From DATFVA01 sp963743325 (GTDB lineage: Bacteria > Bacteroidota > Ignavibacteria > Ignavibacteriales > Ignavibacteriaceae): a stretch of DNA of 64,000 nt. Made by a program: the position numbers and the translations under genes. The notes beneath the pieces were generated by a model that worked only from the letters and a program-made list of their open reading frames with translations, had not been told where the DNA came from and made no database searches. Positions within the stretch are counted from its first letter, which is position 1. Each line of letters starts with the position of its first letter. Positions 47,751-56,821 of the stretch are shown here, in pieces. The stretch is taken from the NCBI GenBank assembly GCA_963743325.1, contig CAVUOZ010000006.1, positions 80,198 to 144,197 of the forward strand. The letters are read 5' to 3'.

Positions 47751-50700
47751 TCATTGTAATTTAGGCAAGGTGATTATAAACTCGGTAAACTCACGTTCTT
47801 TACTCTCAACTTTAATTTCCCCGTGGTGTACTTTTGTCACAATATCATAACTGAGCGAAAGACCGAGACCCGTGCCTTCACCTGTCGGTTTTGTTGTAAA
47901 AAATGGATTAAATATCTGTTCTCTTATTGAATCCGGTACTCCATTGCCATTATCGCGGATTTTGATTTCAACTTTATTTTTCAAATCTCTGGTAGAAACT
48001 TTAAGCAGGGGAGAGAAATTATTTCCTTCATTTCGCTTTCTATCATTCGCCGCATAGCAGGCGTTGTTAATAATGTTCAGAAATACTCTACTTATATCCT
48101 GGGGTACCACATTTAGCTTTTCCATGGTTTCATCATAATCTTTTTCAATAGTAATATTAAATTCCTTATTCTGAGCTCTCATTCCGTGATAGGCAAGCAC
48201 AACATATTGATCCAGAAGGTCATTAATATTAGTTAAAACTTTTTCTCCTGAGGTTCCTCTTGAATGAAGAAGCATACCTTTTACTATTGAATCAGCCCTT
48301 TTCCCGTGATAATTTATTTTTTCAAGGTTTTGTTTTAAATCCTCTGCTATTTGGATTACCTCTTCAGCATTATTATTCTTAAGTTCGATTTTCATTTCAT
48401 CAAGCAATTCCCGGCTAACCTCAGAGAAATTATTTACAAAGTTTAATGGATTTTTTATTTCATGTGCTATTCCCGCGGTAAGCTCACCAAGTGAAGCCAT
48501 TTTTTCAGAATGTATAAGCTGTGCCTGTGCTGATTTTAATTCAGAGAGTGTAGCTTCAATTCGATTTTTGGCATCTTCCAGATTTTTGAAATCTTCATAT
48601 CTTGCATAAGCAATTGAGAATGCTTCAGCCAGTGATTTAACTAATTGAAGTTTTTCATCAGTAAGCGGGGAAGTATTTCCAACGTAAAGCATTCCTTGTG
48701 CGAAGGGAACAAAATGCAGGTTTAAGGATTCAGGAGGATTGGCTGAACCCTGATAAGTTTCTGCGTTTTGAACCTGGCCCAGTTCTATCATTGATTTTGT
48801 CCAGTTGATAAACTTATCCCTGTTCCAATATTCTTTGTATACTTTTTTCATTCGCCAAAACTCAACGGTGTTGCTCGTAAGTTTATTAGCTGAAAATGGT
48901 AAATTCAATACACCGAGCGATTTGCCGTCCGGTGTCGTCAAATAAACCTGGATCTTATTCTCTGTTTCATTAATGATGTAGACTCCACACCTGATAAATG
49001 GCACTTCGAGCACTTTAAGCTCATGCCAGATTATAGGCGTAATGCGCTTGAGATCCTCTGCAGTACGCATTGAGGCAATTTCTGCCCGTACTCGATCTAG
49101 TGAAGACTGTCTTACTGCCTCAAATGCACGGGCTTCGGTTTCCTTTAAGTCAAGATAACGTCTGTATGTCAGGCTGAGTACGGACGTAAATCTGCGGAAT
49201 ATTTTCAGATCTTCTTCTCCTAGTTCTTTATCGGTCCATGCAAAAACGAATCCTTCTTTAAAGGGAAAAGTATTTCCATATTGTGTTATATCTTCCGGAT
49301 AATCGGGATAAGCGATCTGAGTATTCATAACACTGTAATACGCTTTGATTTCTGCTCCCTCCAGAATTGGGTGATATTCTTCCTGAAGTTTCCAATTTTC
49401 AAAAATTCCATCCAGTACGGGATGTCCTGTCTGTTTTATTTTGCCAATCACCTCAAATGAATCCCCTTGTTGAGAAGATGTTGTAGTTGTAAGACTGGTC
49501 GTACGGGTTGCTTCATCAATCCGGCCTACACCGCAGCGGATAGGAATAATACCAAGTGTTTTTAATTCTTTAAAGAAAACATTAACTGTGATTGACAAAT
49601 CTTCGGAGCTGTGCATCGACATCGCTTTAGAGCGCACTCTCTCAAGTGAAGCTTCAATTTTTGCTTCGCGTGCCTGGGCTTCAGCTTTTTGCAGGTCGAG
49701 AAAACGGGTATAGGTTTGCTCGAATACTTTTCCGAACCTTTTCAGGATTTCATTGTCTGAGTCGGAGAATCTTTTCCCATTATGGTTTATCATTAATATA
49801 CTTGTGTGGTAGGATACAGCCAGGGATCTTGAATAACCACCCTCAAGGGATAACAAATGTTTTTTTCTCTCTGTTGGTGCAGAATTGAAGGGTTGATGTT
49901 TAAACAGGTAATTGAAAAACTCGATTTTTTCTTCCCTTGTATATTCTTCAATAAAGAATCCCTCTCTTTTTTTTATAGCTTCCTTCATTTCTATATAGAT
50001 TGGAAGGTCCAGGAAAGGAACATTGACTCTTTGCACGTAAGAAGTTACACCGGATGATCCCCAGAGGTAGATATCCTCATCAACATCGTCATTAATAGCA
50101 ATAAAGACTCCGCCGTTTATATCCATCTCCAGCAGCTGCAGTTGCTGGGCGACAGTATTGACCACTTCCTGCAGTTCAGAAGTGTGATGCATTGCCATAC
50201 CCTTCGCTCTGACACGTTCCAATGCCACCTCAATTTGTGCCTCTCTTGCCTGTGCTTCTGCTTTCTTGAGATCGAGGAAACGGGTATAAGTAAGATCAAA
50301 AACGCCTGTAAATCTTTCTAACAGCTTAATCGTTTCCGCCGGTCTTTGCTCCGGAGTCGCGACAGATAACAGGCCCTTTGAGAAAAAAGCACTGTGAATA
50401 ACACGTCGACTTTCTTCTACGTTTAAGCTATTCTTAAAATCATTGTATTCTTTATATTCAGTTAAACTTTGTCTGAAATTATTATATGCTTTTAAATCAT
50501 TACCGGAAATATCAATTATCAGGGATTTTTTTTGTTCTTTCCAGGCGGCGTATATTTTATTTATTACAATGGGTTCATCAATAGAAGCTTTAAACATTTT
50601 ATTCATTTGGTTCCCCCCGAGGGTAAGCCAAAGTTCTATTACCCGTTCACTTTCATTGACGATACCTATGGTTAATTGTTCAGGATTCTCGCCTAACAAA

Positions 50701-52694
50701 CCAAATTGTTGATAAAGTACGTAAGCTGTTTCAGCAAGGTCATCAGATTTCTGCATCGCCATCGTTCTTGCGCGGACTCTTTCCAATGCCAGTTCAATCT
50801 GTGCCTCTCTTGCCTGTGCTTCTGCTTTTTGAAGATCAAAGAATCGGCGGAAAGTAAGGTCAATGATACTTTTGAAGCGATTCAGGATATTAATCTCATT
50901 TTCTGAGTAGGGTTTAATCGTCCAGGCATAAAACAATCCTTCTGAAAAAGGTATGTAATAGCCGTATTCTTTATGATCGAAATGATCAGGGGGAACATAG
51001 GAAGCTGACGAATGAAAAAAAGGAAGCTGGTAGTAGGATTTCAACTCTTCATCGCTAAGCACCGCCACATAATTCTCCTGGAGAAGCCAGCTTTCATACT
51101 GTTTCATTAGGGATGTATGTTGTGTCATCTCAACTGATCGTCTCAGCGTATAATACTCGCCGTCCAAAGATGTAGCGGCAGCATACACCTCACCCGTTCG
51201 GGAACTTTTTGAGAGCAATGCCACACCAGAACGGATCGACTGTATACCCAGCTTTCGCAATTCGGCAAATATTGCACTTGTTGTTGCAGAAATGTCGTTA
51301 CTGTTATGCATAGTCATTGCGCTGCCTCTGACCCTTTCCAACGCCAATTCAATCTGTGCTTCCCGTGTCTGTGCTTCCGCGAGAGCGATATCTATATAAC
51401 GATGGTAGGATAAACTGAAAACATTTCGAAATCTCTTTAGCAATTCAATTTTTTCTTCATCAATAGAACTAAAGGTCGAAATTCCAATAGAGCCTGTTCC
51501 AATTGAATAAAAGTAGTAATGCAATGAAGTGGTATCATTAATCCTTGGATCATCTTTTTCCCCTATCTTTTTCCTGAACGCTTTCCAATCAGCCAGATCT
51601 TTCCCGCTAAATACTGTTTCCGAAAAAGCATTGTTTGCTTTCCTGATTTGTTTTATCTGATTTTCAATTACAGGATGAATATTGTAATGTAAATGATTGA
51701 TGCTTTTTCCGATCTCGTCGGAATAATCATAATTTACAAAGGTTCCTTTTTCATCATTATGAATGTTGACCATTGCATTTCTCAGCTCGCTGAATCCAAA
51801 AGAATGAAATTCTCTATACAGAACTTCACAAATATTTAACAAGTCGTCCGGTTTATTCATGCTCATCGCGGCGGCTCTGACTTTTTCTAATGCGGCCTCT
51901 ATACTTGCTTCACGAGCCTGTGCGATCGCTGTTTCAAGATCGATGAACCGTCTGTAAGCTAATGTAAAAACTTTATGAAAACGTTTGAATATTTTCAGTC
52001 CTGCTTTTGGTAAAGCCTTATAGGTTGTTAAGCCTAATCCCCCTGGGCCGATAGAGTAGAAATAATAGTGCATTGCATCTGCGTTATCCAGTAAAGGGTC
52101 GGGGAACTGATTGTCCTGCTTTCTATATTTCCTGAAAACATTAAGTTCATCATCCTCAAAACTTCCGTTAAAAAAAGCATCTGCTGATTTTTTCATTTCA
52201 TTAACCATCTCAAGGACTTTAGGGTGTTTATTGTATTCCGTTTCTTCAACAATACCCTTGTTATATGCGGTAAAATATTGATAATTGAGATAAGTGCCTT
52301 TTAGTTCATTGATGATAGCAGTCTGTATGTTTCTAATGTTGTTTACGCCCAGCAAGATTAATTGATCAGATATAATCCTGCATACTTCTACCATATCACC
52401 GGGCATCTTCATTGCCAGTGCAGAGGAACGAACTTTTTCCAATGCGGTTTCAATTTCCAGTTCACGGTTTTGGGCTTCAACTGCTTTTCTCTTCTGTTCA
52501 AGTTCTTCAATTGTCTCTTCGAGCAATATGGCGGTAGTTCTCTTAACCTTTTCGGTTCTTTCAAGTTTAAATGCTGTAATTTCTAATTCTTTATCTGCAT
52601 CCTTTACTGCTTGCAACGCTGATTGCGTTTCCTCAGCAGTCAGGTTTTTATTTTGTTCAATCAGATTTAATATTTTTTGGAGATGTCGGTTCAT
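47751..52694 (-). CDS. Giant histidine kinase with seven tandem sensor-like repeats
   Basis: The 1647-residue sensor kinase has no membrane span. A coiled-coil start (1-83) is followed by seven diverged copies of a ~185-residue unit, beginning near residues 84, 268, 451, 636, 824, 1016 and 1198. Each starts with a helix ALE(K/R)VR-x(3)-M-x-M and ends with an I/L-x-x-F-x-x-(I/V)-F-x-x-(S/T)-(Y/F)-x-R-(F/Y)-x-D segment, then a linker such as KAEAQAREAQIE. The copies look like GAF-type ligand domains. The kinase core follows: phospho-His H1411 in GELTAGIAHEIKNPLNFV, N-box INNACYAANDR, and DNGNGVPD ... GTGLGLSLS. It begins a four-gene signalling cluster. Confidence 0.9.
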   Translation of the reverse strand: MNRHLQKILNLIEQNKNLTAEETQSALQAVKDADKELEITAFKLERTEKVKRTTAILLEETIEELEQKRKAVEAQNRELEIETALEKVRSSALAMKMPGDMVEVCRIISDQLILLGVNNIRNIQTAIINELKGTYLNYQYFTAYNKGIVEETEYNKHPKVLEMVNEMKKSADAFFNGSFEDDELNVFRKYRKQDNQFPDPLLDNADAMHYYFYSIGPGGLGLTTYKALPKAGLKIFKRFHKVFTLAYRRFIDLETAIAQAREASIEAALEKVRAAAMSMNKPDDLLNICEVLYREFHSFGFSELRNAMVNIHNDEKGTFVNYDYSDEIGKSINHLHYNIHPVIENQIKQIRKANNAFSETVFSGKDLADWKAFRKKIGEKDDPRINDTTSLHYYFYSIGTGSIGISTFSSIDEEKIELLKRFRNVFSLSYHRYIDIALAEAQTREAQIELALERVRGSAMTMHNSNDISATTSAIFAELRKLGIQSIRSGVALLSKSSRTGEVYAAATSLDGEYYTLRRSVEMTQHTSLMKQYESWLLQENYVAVLSDEELKSYYQLPFFHSSASYVPPDHFDHKEYGYYIPFSEGLFYAWTIKPYSENEINILNRFKSIIDLTFRRFFDLQKAEAQAREAQIELALERVRARTMAMQKSDDLAETAYVLYQQFGLLGENPEQLTIGIVNESERVIELWLTLGGNQMNKMFKASIDEPIVINKIYAAWKEQKKSLIIDISGNDLKAYNNFRQSLTEYKEYNDFKNSLNVEESRRVIHSAFFSKGLLSVATPEQRPAETIKLLERFTGVFDLTYTRFLDLKKAEAQAREAQIEVALERVRAKGMAMHHTSELQEVVNTVAQQLQLLEMDINGGVFIAINDDVDEDIYLWGSSGVTSYVQRVNVPFLDLPIYIEMKEAIKKREGFFIEEYTREEKIEFFNYLFKHQPFNSAPTERKKHLLSLEGGYSRSLAVSYHTSILMINHNGKRFSDSDNEILKRFGKVFEQTYTRFLDLQKAEAQAREAKIEASLERVRSKAMSMHSSEDLSITVNVFFKELKTLGIIPIRCGVGRIDEATRTTSLTTTTSSQQGDSFEVIGKIKQTGHPVLDGIFENWKLQEEYHPILEGAEIKAYYSVMNTQIAYPDYPEDITQYGNTFPFKEGFVFAWTDKELGEEDLKIFRRFTSVLSLTYRRYLDLKETEARAFEAVRQSSLDRVRAEIASMRTAEDLKRITPIIWHELKVLEVPFIRCGVYIINETENKIQVYLTTPDGKSLGVLNLPFSANKLTSNTVEFWRMKKVYKEYWNRDKFINWTKSMIELGQVQNAETYQGSANPPESLNLHFVPFAQGMLYVGNTSPLTDEKLQLVKSLAEAFSIAYARYEDFKNLEDAKNRIEATLSELKSAQAQLIHSEKMASLGELTAGIAHEIKNPLNFVNNFSEVSRELLDEMKIELKNNNAEEVIQIAEDLKQNLEKINYHGKRADSIVKGMLLHSRGTSGEKVLTNINDLLDQYVVLAYHGMRAQNKEFNITIEKDYDETMEKLNVVPQDISRVFLNIINNACYAANDRKRNEGNNFSPLLKVSTRDLKNKVEIKIRDNGNGVPDSIREQIFNPFFTTKPTGEGTGLGLSLSYDIVTKVHHGEIKVESKEREFTEFIITLPKLQ

Positions 52695-52835
52695 ATTAAA
52701 ATTAATTTTTCTTTTAATGCATATAACAGGTGGTGAGATTATATAAGCGGCTATTAGCCGATTTCAATTAATTAAAAATTTTAATAACTGGTTTTATTCT
52801 GGAAAATGGTTTTTTTATAAAAAAGATTTTACAAT

Positions 52836-53975
52836 CTACCTTTCCTTCATTACTACAATACAGCATGTGTTGTTATGAAATTCCTGATGCCCGTTTAAAG
52901 ATTTTCCTATTTCACCATAACAGAAAAGTCCGGCCATAGGAGATTCCCAAACATTCCTTACTTCTTCAATTTCAGATGAGACTAAAGGACCTAAAGAATA
53001 GTATCGGCTGATACAGGAAAACATTATCATAGCTTCTCCTTCAGGCTGATATTCCTGTTTCAGATGTTTACATTCCTCGGTAACCTTTTGAATTATATTA
53101 TTGTCAGGCGGCAAAGAAAATCTGATTTTCGTTCCACGTTTTACAGGACCGGCTAACAAAATTGATCGTTCTTTCGTATTAAGATATCTTATGGCACGTG
53201 TAATTGTGCTGCCGTCTTCTCTTAGTAGCTGGATAGGATCCATCTTACCGACATTATGAATTAACTCATCACCGGGATAGTCATCCAATAAAATTCCGAG
53301 AAACTTTATCATGATATCAAGCGCAGGTTCATCGTCAATGGTAAAAACCTTGCAATCTTCACAGTCAGTGATTGTTCTTACAGTTCCAATTGCTTTCCAG
53401 CCGTGTGTGGCAAGACCAGCTAATTGTATTTTATCATTATCGAAAATTAATGCAATAATTCCATCCTGAGTCGATGTGTGATTTGTAAATAAATGTGTTT
53501 CAGTACCCCTTAATTCATCACCCGCTATACCGCCGAATATTACAGAATCCGCACCGGCATTATCACTAATTCCACTGATGATTGTTTCTCCGTCAATAAT
53601 TGAGCCTCCGGCAGCAATGATAAACGCAGGGTGTGAAAAAGATTCGATTCCTATTTTGCCTATTTCCCCGGCAGTTTTCAGTTTACTTTTACTAGTTCTT
53701 CCTTCAAGGTGAATTATAAAGTTATTCCTGTCTGCGTTAAGTAATAAAATGGCAATTGAATCCTTTTCCAGCTCACCATCAATAAATTCTCCTGCCGCCG
53801 TAGATCCGAAAATACTAATGCCTTCATCGTTAAGAATACGGCATACTGCATCACGGTCTTGTTTGGCAGATAAAAAAACAATCGCTAAAGTTGGTTTAAA
53901 TCCTTCAGCCATGCTCTGCCGTAGTGCAGTTTTTATTTCTCCGGGTGCGCTGCCTTTTATCGATTTTACTATCAT
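52836..53975 (-). CDS. FIST domain sensory protein
   Basis: The 379-residue protein has FIST_N (about 20-210: LAIVFLSAKQDRDAVCRIL, GSTAAGEF, SVIFGGIAGDEL) and FIST_C (about 215-370: ALDIMIKFLG, GEAMIMFSCISRYYSLG, GLFCYGEIG). FIST domains occur in signal-transduction proteins and are thought to bind small ligands such as amino acids. It has no output domain of its own and lies 141 bases upstream of the giant kinase in the same direction, so it is a likely ligand-binding partner for that kinase. Confidence 0.92.
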   Translation of the reverse strand: MIVKSIKGSAPGEIKTALRQSMAEGFKPTLAIVFLSAKQDRDAVCRILNDEGISIFGSTAAGEFIDGELEKDSIAILLLNADRNNFIIHLEGRTSKSKLKTAGEIGKIGIESFSHPAFIIAAGGSIIDGETIISGISDNAGADSVIFGGIAGDELRGTETHLFTNHTSTQDGIIALIFDNDKIQLAGLATHGWKAIGTVRTITDCEDCKVFTIDDEPALDIMIKFLGILLDDYPGDELIHNVGKMDPIQLLREDGSTITRAIRYLNTKERSILLAGPVKRGTKIRFSLPPDNNIIQKVTEECKHLKQEYQPEGEAMIMFSCISRYYSLGPLVSSEIEEVRNVWESPMAGLFCYGEIGKSLNGHQEFHNNTCCIVVMKER

Positions 53976-54007
53976 TGGAATATTTTTTTCTTATATCAGA
54001 TCAAATG

Positions 54008-54526
54008 TTAATTATCAGCCGATTTTATAAGTCCCAGTTGCGTCATAAAGTCCAGATTATCATAAAAATCTCTTTCCTCTGCAATTTTTCCTTTATACAT
54101 GCGTACCAGGGTGGTGCCGTCTATACTCACACTTTTTCCTGTTGCCGGTATTCCGAAAAAATCACCGGTATGTGTCCCTTTAAAATTCCAGTATTTTACC
54201 AGTTTATCTCCCTGGCCAAAAACATCTTTTATGGTGAACTTAATATTAGAGAAACCGGTAAGGAAGTTTGCATAATAGGCCCTGGCACTATCAATACCAA
54301 CCACGTCTGACGGACTGGCATGCATTACCACATTTTCGGTAAAATTGGAATTATTGAACATCTCCAGCTTCCCCTTGTTCATTATTTCATCCCACACGTG
54401 AGAATAAGTCTTGATGTTTGTGGCGACATGGTTCTCTTTACCGGAAGATGAGCAGCCATTAAATATTAAGGTTTCAAGAGCGATTAAAACCAGCAAAGAA
54501 ATATTAGGGTTAATAAGTTTTTTCAT
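54008..54526 (-). CDS. Lipoprotein with SnoaL-like/ester cyclase (NTF2) fold
   Basis: The 172-residue protein has a lipoprotein signal (LLVLIALETLIFNGCSSSG, Cys 25). The mature part matches the SnoaL/ester-cyclase group of NTF2-like folds: W-x-E-I-x-N-x-G-x-L-E, VMHASPSDVVGIDSAR, FTIKDVFGQGDKLVKYWNFKGTHTGDFFGIPATGKSV and IAEERDFYDNLDFMTQLG. The group includes cyclases, but most members have no known reaction. It is 32 bases upstream of the FIST gene and separated from the other NTF2-like genes by a terminator. Confidence 0.88.
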   Translation of the reverse strand: MKKLINPNISLLVLIALETLIFNGCSSSGKENHVATNIKTYSHVWDEIMNKGKLEMFNNSNFTENVVMHASPSDVVGIDSARAYYANFLTGFSNIKFTIKDVFGQGDKLVKYWNFKGTHTGDFFGIPATGKSVSIDGTTLVRMYKGKIAEERDFYDNLDFMTQLGLIKSADN

Positions 54527-54734
54527 TTTTCCAGCGTTAAGTTATTTATTTGTTTTTCATACTATGCGACCCGGCAGCAGGTAGTAGAATGAAATTCCTG
54601 CAGCTTTATCAGGAGTCGAAAAAAATATAGATAAAAAGGTTTTTTCTGAAGATATATAAAATTTTCAATTTTTGCTCACAAATTCTTTTAATTCTTAACA
54701 AAGATATTTCAAAAGATTTATTTCTCAGTTTTTA

Positions 54735-54770
54735 AAAATGAAAGATGCCACCTGACAGAGATGACATCTT
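54735..54770 (-). terminator. Terminator after the NTF2-like gene at 54818
   Basis: On the minus strand, AAGATGTCATC (54770-54760) pairs with GGTGGCATCTT (54752-54742), 11 bp including two G-U pairs, with a 7-base loop, then TCATTTTT. It isolates the lipoprotein-FIST genes from the upstream cluster. Confidence 0.65.
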
Positions 54771-54817
54771 GAAAATTTGGCGAGGTTGTATTAAAAAAAA
54801 TACTTTATCGACAGCAG

Positions 54818-55303
54818 CTATTCACCTGTACTGCTATTACCGCCGGAAGTTTTTCCGCCGTGGTCGCCGATCAAAACCCACTTGCCGTCTTTTTTCATTA
54901 GAATATCTGTCCATGTACCTGAACTTGGTGTCTTTTTGCTGGTCTCTTTATTTTGCTCAAGTGTCGAATATGTGTAATGCACATAGGCAAAATCACCTTT
55001 TACCCAAATTGTCAGAGGGGTAATACTATATACCAGAGTTGAGTTGTCCTTTGAATCCTGTGTTATCCATTTGCTAACGTTATCTTTGCTCATGGGAACT
55101 CTTGACTGATTGCTCCAGCCCATGTAGCTGTCATCAAAATACGACATAAATCCCTGTGCATTTCCCGATGAAGAAACTTCCCAATACTTTTGGACACCTG
55201 CCCATACATCTTTTTGTGCATCAGACCATTGCTGTGCAAAGCTGTTGCTTGATAACAGCAATAAAACGAACATTGCAAATAATGAAAGTGCTAATTTTTT
55301 CAT
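54818..55303 (-). CDS. Exported NTF2-like (DUF4440-type) protein
   Basis: The 161-residue protein has a signal peptide (KKLALSLFAMFVLLLLSSNSFAQ) and one NTF2-like domain: WAGVQKYWEVSSSGNAQGFMSYFDDSYMGW, then TIWVKGDFAYVHYTYST and GTWTDILMKKDGKWVLIGDHGG. The final W-x-D-x-L-x-x-K-x-G-K-W strand is typical of DUF4440 / SnoaL-like proteins. Its function is unknown; the cone-shaped fold suits small-molecule binding. It is the last gene of the cluster running from the GYD gene. Confidence 0.88.
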   Translation of the reverse strand: MKKLALSLFAMFVLLLLSSNSFAQQWSDAQKDVWAGVQKYWEVSSSGNAQGFMSYFDDSYMGWSNQSRVPMSKDNVSKWITQDSKDNSTLVYSITPLTIWVKGDFAYVHYTYSTLEQNKETSKKTPSSGTWTDILMKKDGKWVLIGDHGGKTSGGNSSTGE

Positions 55304-55399
55304 AGAACTTATCCTTTTTTGTTATGAATTTATTAATTGATTTTTTACCATCCATTGTTTCTAGTTCGCAGATTTTAATTTGCAAACTTGTACAAGGAC

Positions 55400-55432
55400 T
55401 GAAAGGAGACAACTTCCGGTTATCTCCTTTCA
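55400..55432 (-). other. Long intercistronic hairpin in the NTF2/GYD cluster
   Basis: TGAAAGGAGA (55400-55409) is complementary to TCTCCTTTCA (55423-55432), and AAC/GTT pairs extend the stem toward a TTCC loop. No T-run follows on the minus strand, so it may stabilise the upstream mRNA or partly terminate it. Confidence 0.5.
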
Positions 55433-55451
55433 TTTATTATAATTTAAGCTG

Positions 55452-55883
55452 CTATTTGAAGGCAACTTCGCGGTAAATTTCATCTGAATGTTTACCGGTG
55501 AAGTACTTGTCATAAGCTTTATTAAAAGCGTCTCTGTCCGCTTTATTAGGCATTGCCTTCATAAATTGATTATTAGCCTCTTCACTTGCTTTATCAACGT
55601 CGTTCCAACTTTTTACTTCGATAATCTGCATAAAATCCCGGTTGTCATGTCCCCACCAGTGACGGACAACCTTATAGCTGACAACATAGGGATTGTTTTT
55701 ATAGGAATTATCCATCATTATCTGTGTAAGTGAATCTAATTCCCGTGCAGAACCGTTTTCAGGAAATGCTCTTTCGAAATTGCTCATGACGAATACATTT
55801 CCCTGGGCCGCCTGCGCGTAAACCGAAGTGTTCAGAGAAATAAAGAGGGCTAGCAAAAAAAGAACTGAGAAGAATGTTTTCAT
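55452..55883 (-). CDS. Exported dimeric alpha/beta-barrel-like protein (NIPSNAP-like?)
   Basis: A 143-residue protein with a signal peptide (KTFFSVLFLLALFISLNTSVYAQ). The mature part (YVVSYKVVRHWWGHDNRDFMQIIEVKSWNDVDKASEEAN) has the strand-helix pattern of ferredoxin-like dimeric barrels, like NIPSNAP or YCII proteins, but no family can be stated firmly. The double Trp-Gly-His suggests a ligand pocket. It lies 46 bases after a DUF4440 gene. Confidence 0.7.
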   Translation of the reverse strand: MKTFFSVLFLLALFISLNTSVYAQAAQGNVFVMSNFERAFPENGSARELDSLTQIMMDNSYKNNPYVVSYKVVRHWWGHDNRDFMQIIEVKSWNDVDKASEEANNQFMKAMPNKADRDAFNKAYDKYFTGKHSDEIYREVAFK

Positions 55884-55929
55884 ATTTTTCCTTTCGGATA
55901 TTGTTATTGGTGTTATTGATTAGCCTTAA

Positions 55930-56409
55930 CTAATTATTTGGATCGAGAGCAAAATTTCCGTGAACAAGTCTCCACTCACCATTCATTTTGACATAAACTC
56001 TTGTTGATTTAGCTTTACTGCTTGTGATTTTTCCATCAATTCCCTTAGTTACTCCAGCATAATTATAAGACAGAATTGCGACATCACCATAGACCTGAAC
56101 TTTCGGATTAAGCATCTCGGCAGCAAGCACAGTACCTTCGCCCTGAGTGCTTGGATCACTAAGTTTAACATAAGTAGATTTTCCGTCTATACGGGTTGAA
56201 AAATCCGGATTGAACTCTGTATAATCATCCGCTACATATTTGTTCATTTCATTCAGATCTTTACTCATTTCTGCTTTCCAGATTTTATAAGTCACTGCGA
56301 TAACCTCATCTTCGGCAGAAGGAACAGGAACCTGGGCCAACGAAGAAGATGACAATGCCGGGAGAAGGATAAACAACAGAAGTGCACATAAATTATTTAA
56401 TTTATTCAT
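55930..56409 (-). CDS. Exported DUF4440 (NTF2-like) protein
   Basis: The 159-residue protein has a signal peptide (LLFILLPALSSSSLAQ) and one DUF4440 domain: WKAEMSKDLNEMNKYVADDYTEFNPD, DVAILSYNYAG and TRVYVKMNGEWRLVHGNFAL. The fold is a cone-shaped alpha+beta barrel used as a binding scaffold or isomerase core; no reaction is assigned. It is 35 bases after the GYD gene. It is paralogous to the protein at 54818, though diverged. Confidence 0.9.
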   Translation of the reverse strand: MNKLNNLCALLLFILLPALSSSSLAQVPVPSAEDEVIAVTYKIWKAEMSKDLNEMNKYVADDYTEFNPDFSTRIDGKSTYVKLSDPSTQGEGTVLAAEMLNPKVQVYGDVAILSYNYAGVTKGIDGKITSSKAKSTRVYVKMNGEWRLVHGNFALDPNN

Positions 56410-56444
56410 TCAAGATTCTCCTTAATTATTTATGAGTATATTTA

Positions 56445-56771
56445 TTAACCTTTAGGCTGCTGAAGTTTCAATCCTGAGCCATTTTTCATCGCTGCAACAG
56501 CTTCTTTAACTGTTATCAAAGGTGTCGTTTTAATTTTTGAAGTTCCCCCTCCGGCAAAAGCAACCATTGAAGCAGTCAGCAAAGAACTGTCGTCAGGCAT
56601 ATCCACGATTACTACTCCGTCATATTCTCCGAAACAGTAGTAGAATCCGAGTAATTTACCTCCGAGTTTTTCAAAAAGGTTTTCAAGCGCAACTGAACGA
56701 TCTTCCGGATTACGAATTAACTTTCCCGCCGTTTCTGAATTATACGAAAATTGAATTAGTGCCAGTGCCAT
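56445..56771 (-). CDS. GYD domain protein
   Basis: The 108-residue protein has the GYD family pattern: ALIQFSYNSETAGKLIRNPEDR, GGKLLGFYYCFGEYDGVVIVDMPDD (with the G-x-Y-D motif), then ASMVAFAGGGTSKIKTTPLIT. The family adopts a ferredoxin-like dimeric barrel and has no established function. It has no signal peptide, unlike its downstream neighbours. An AAGGAG lies 7 bases before the ATG. It is probably the first gene of the cluster. Confidence 0.92.
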   Translation of the reverse strand: MALALIQFSYNSETAGKLIRNPEDRSVALENLFEKLGGKLLGFYYCFGEYDGVVIVDMPDDSSLLTASMVAFAGGGTSKIKTTPLITVKEAVAAMKNGSGLKLQQPKG

Positions 56772-56821
56772 TTTATCAGCTCCTTATAATAATTAATAAT
56801 GATGTTTATTTTTTTTAATTC

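Noticed and set aside
47751..52694. Repeat array in the giant kinase as a misassembly
   Set aside because: The seven copies differ substantially in sequence and length (182-192 residues), so they cannot come from collapsed or duplicated reads.
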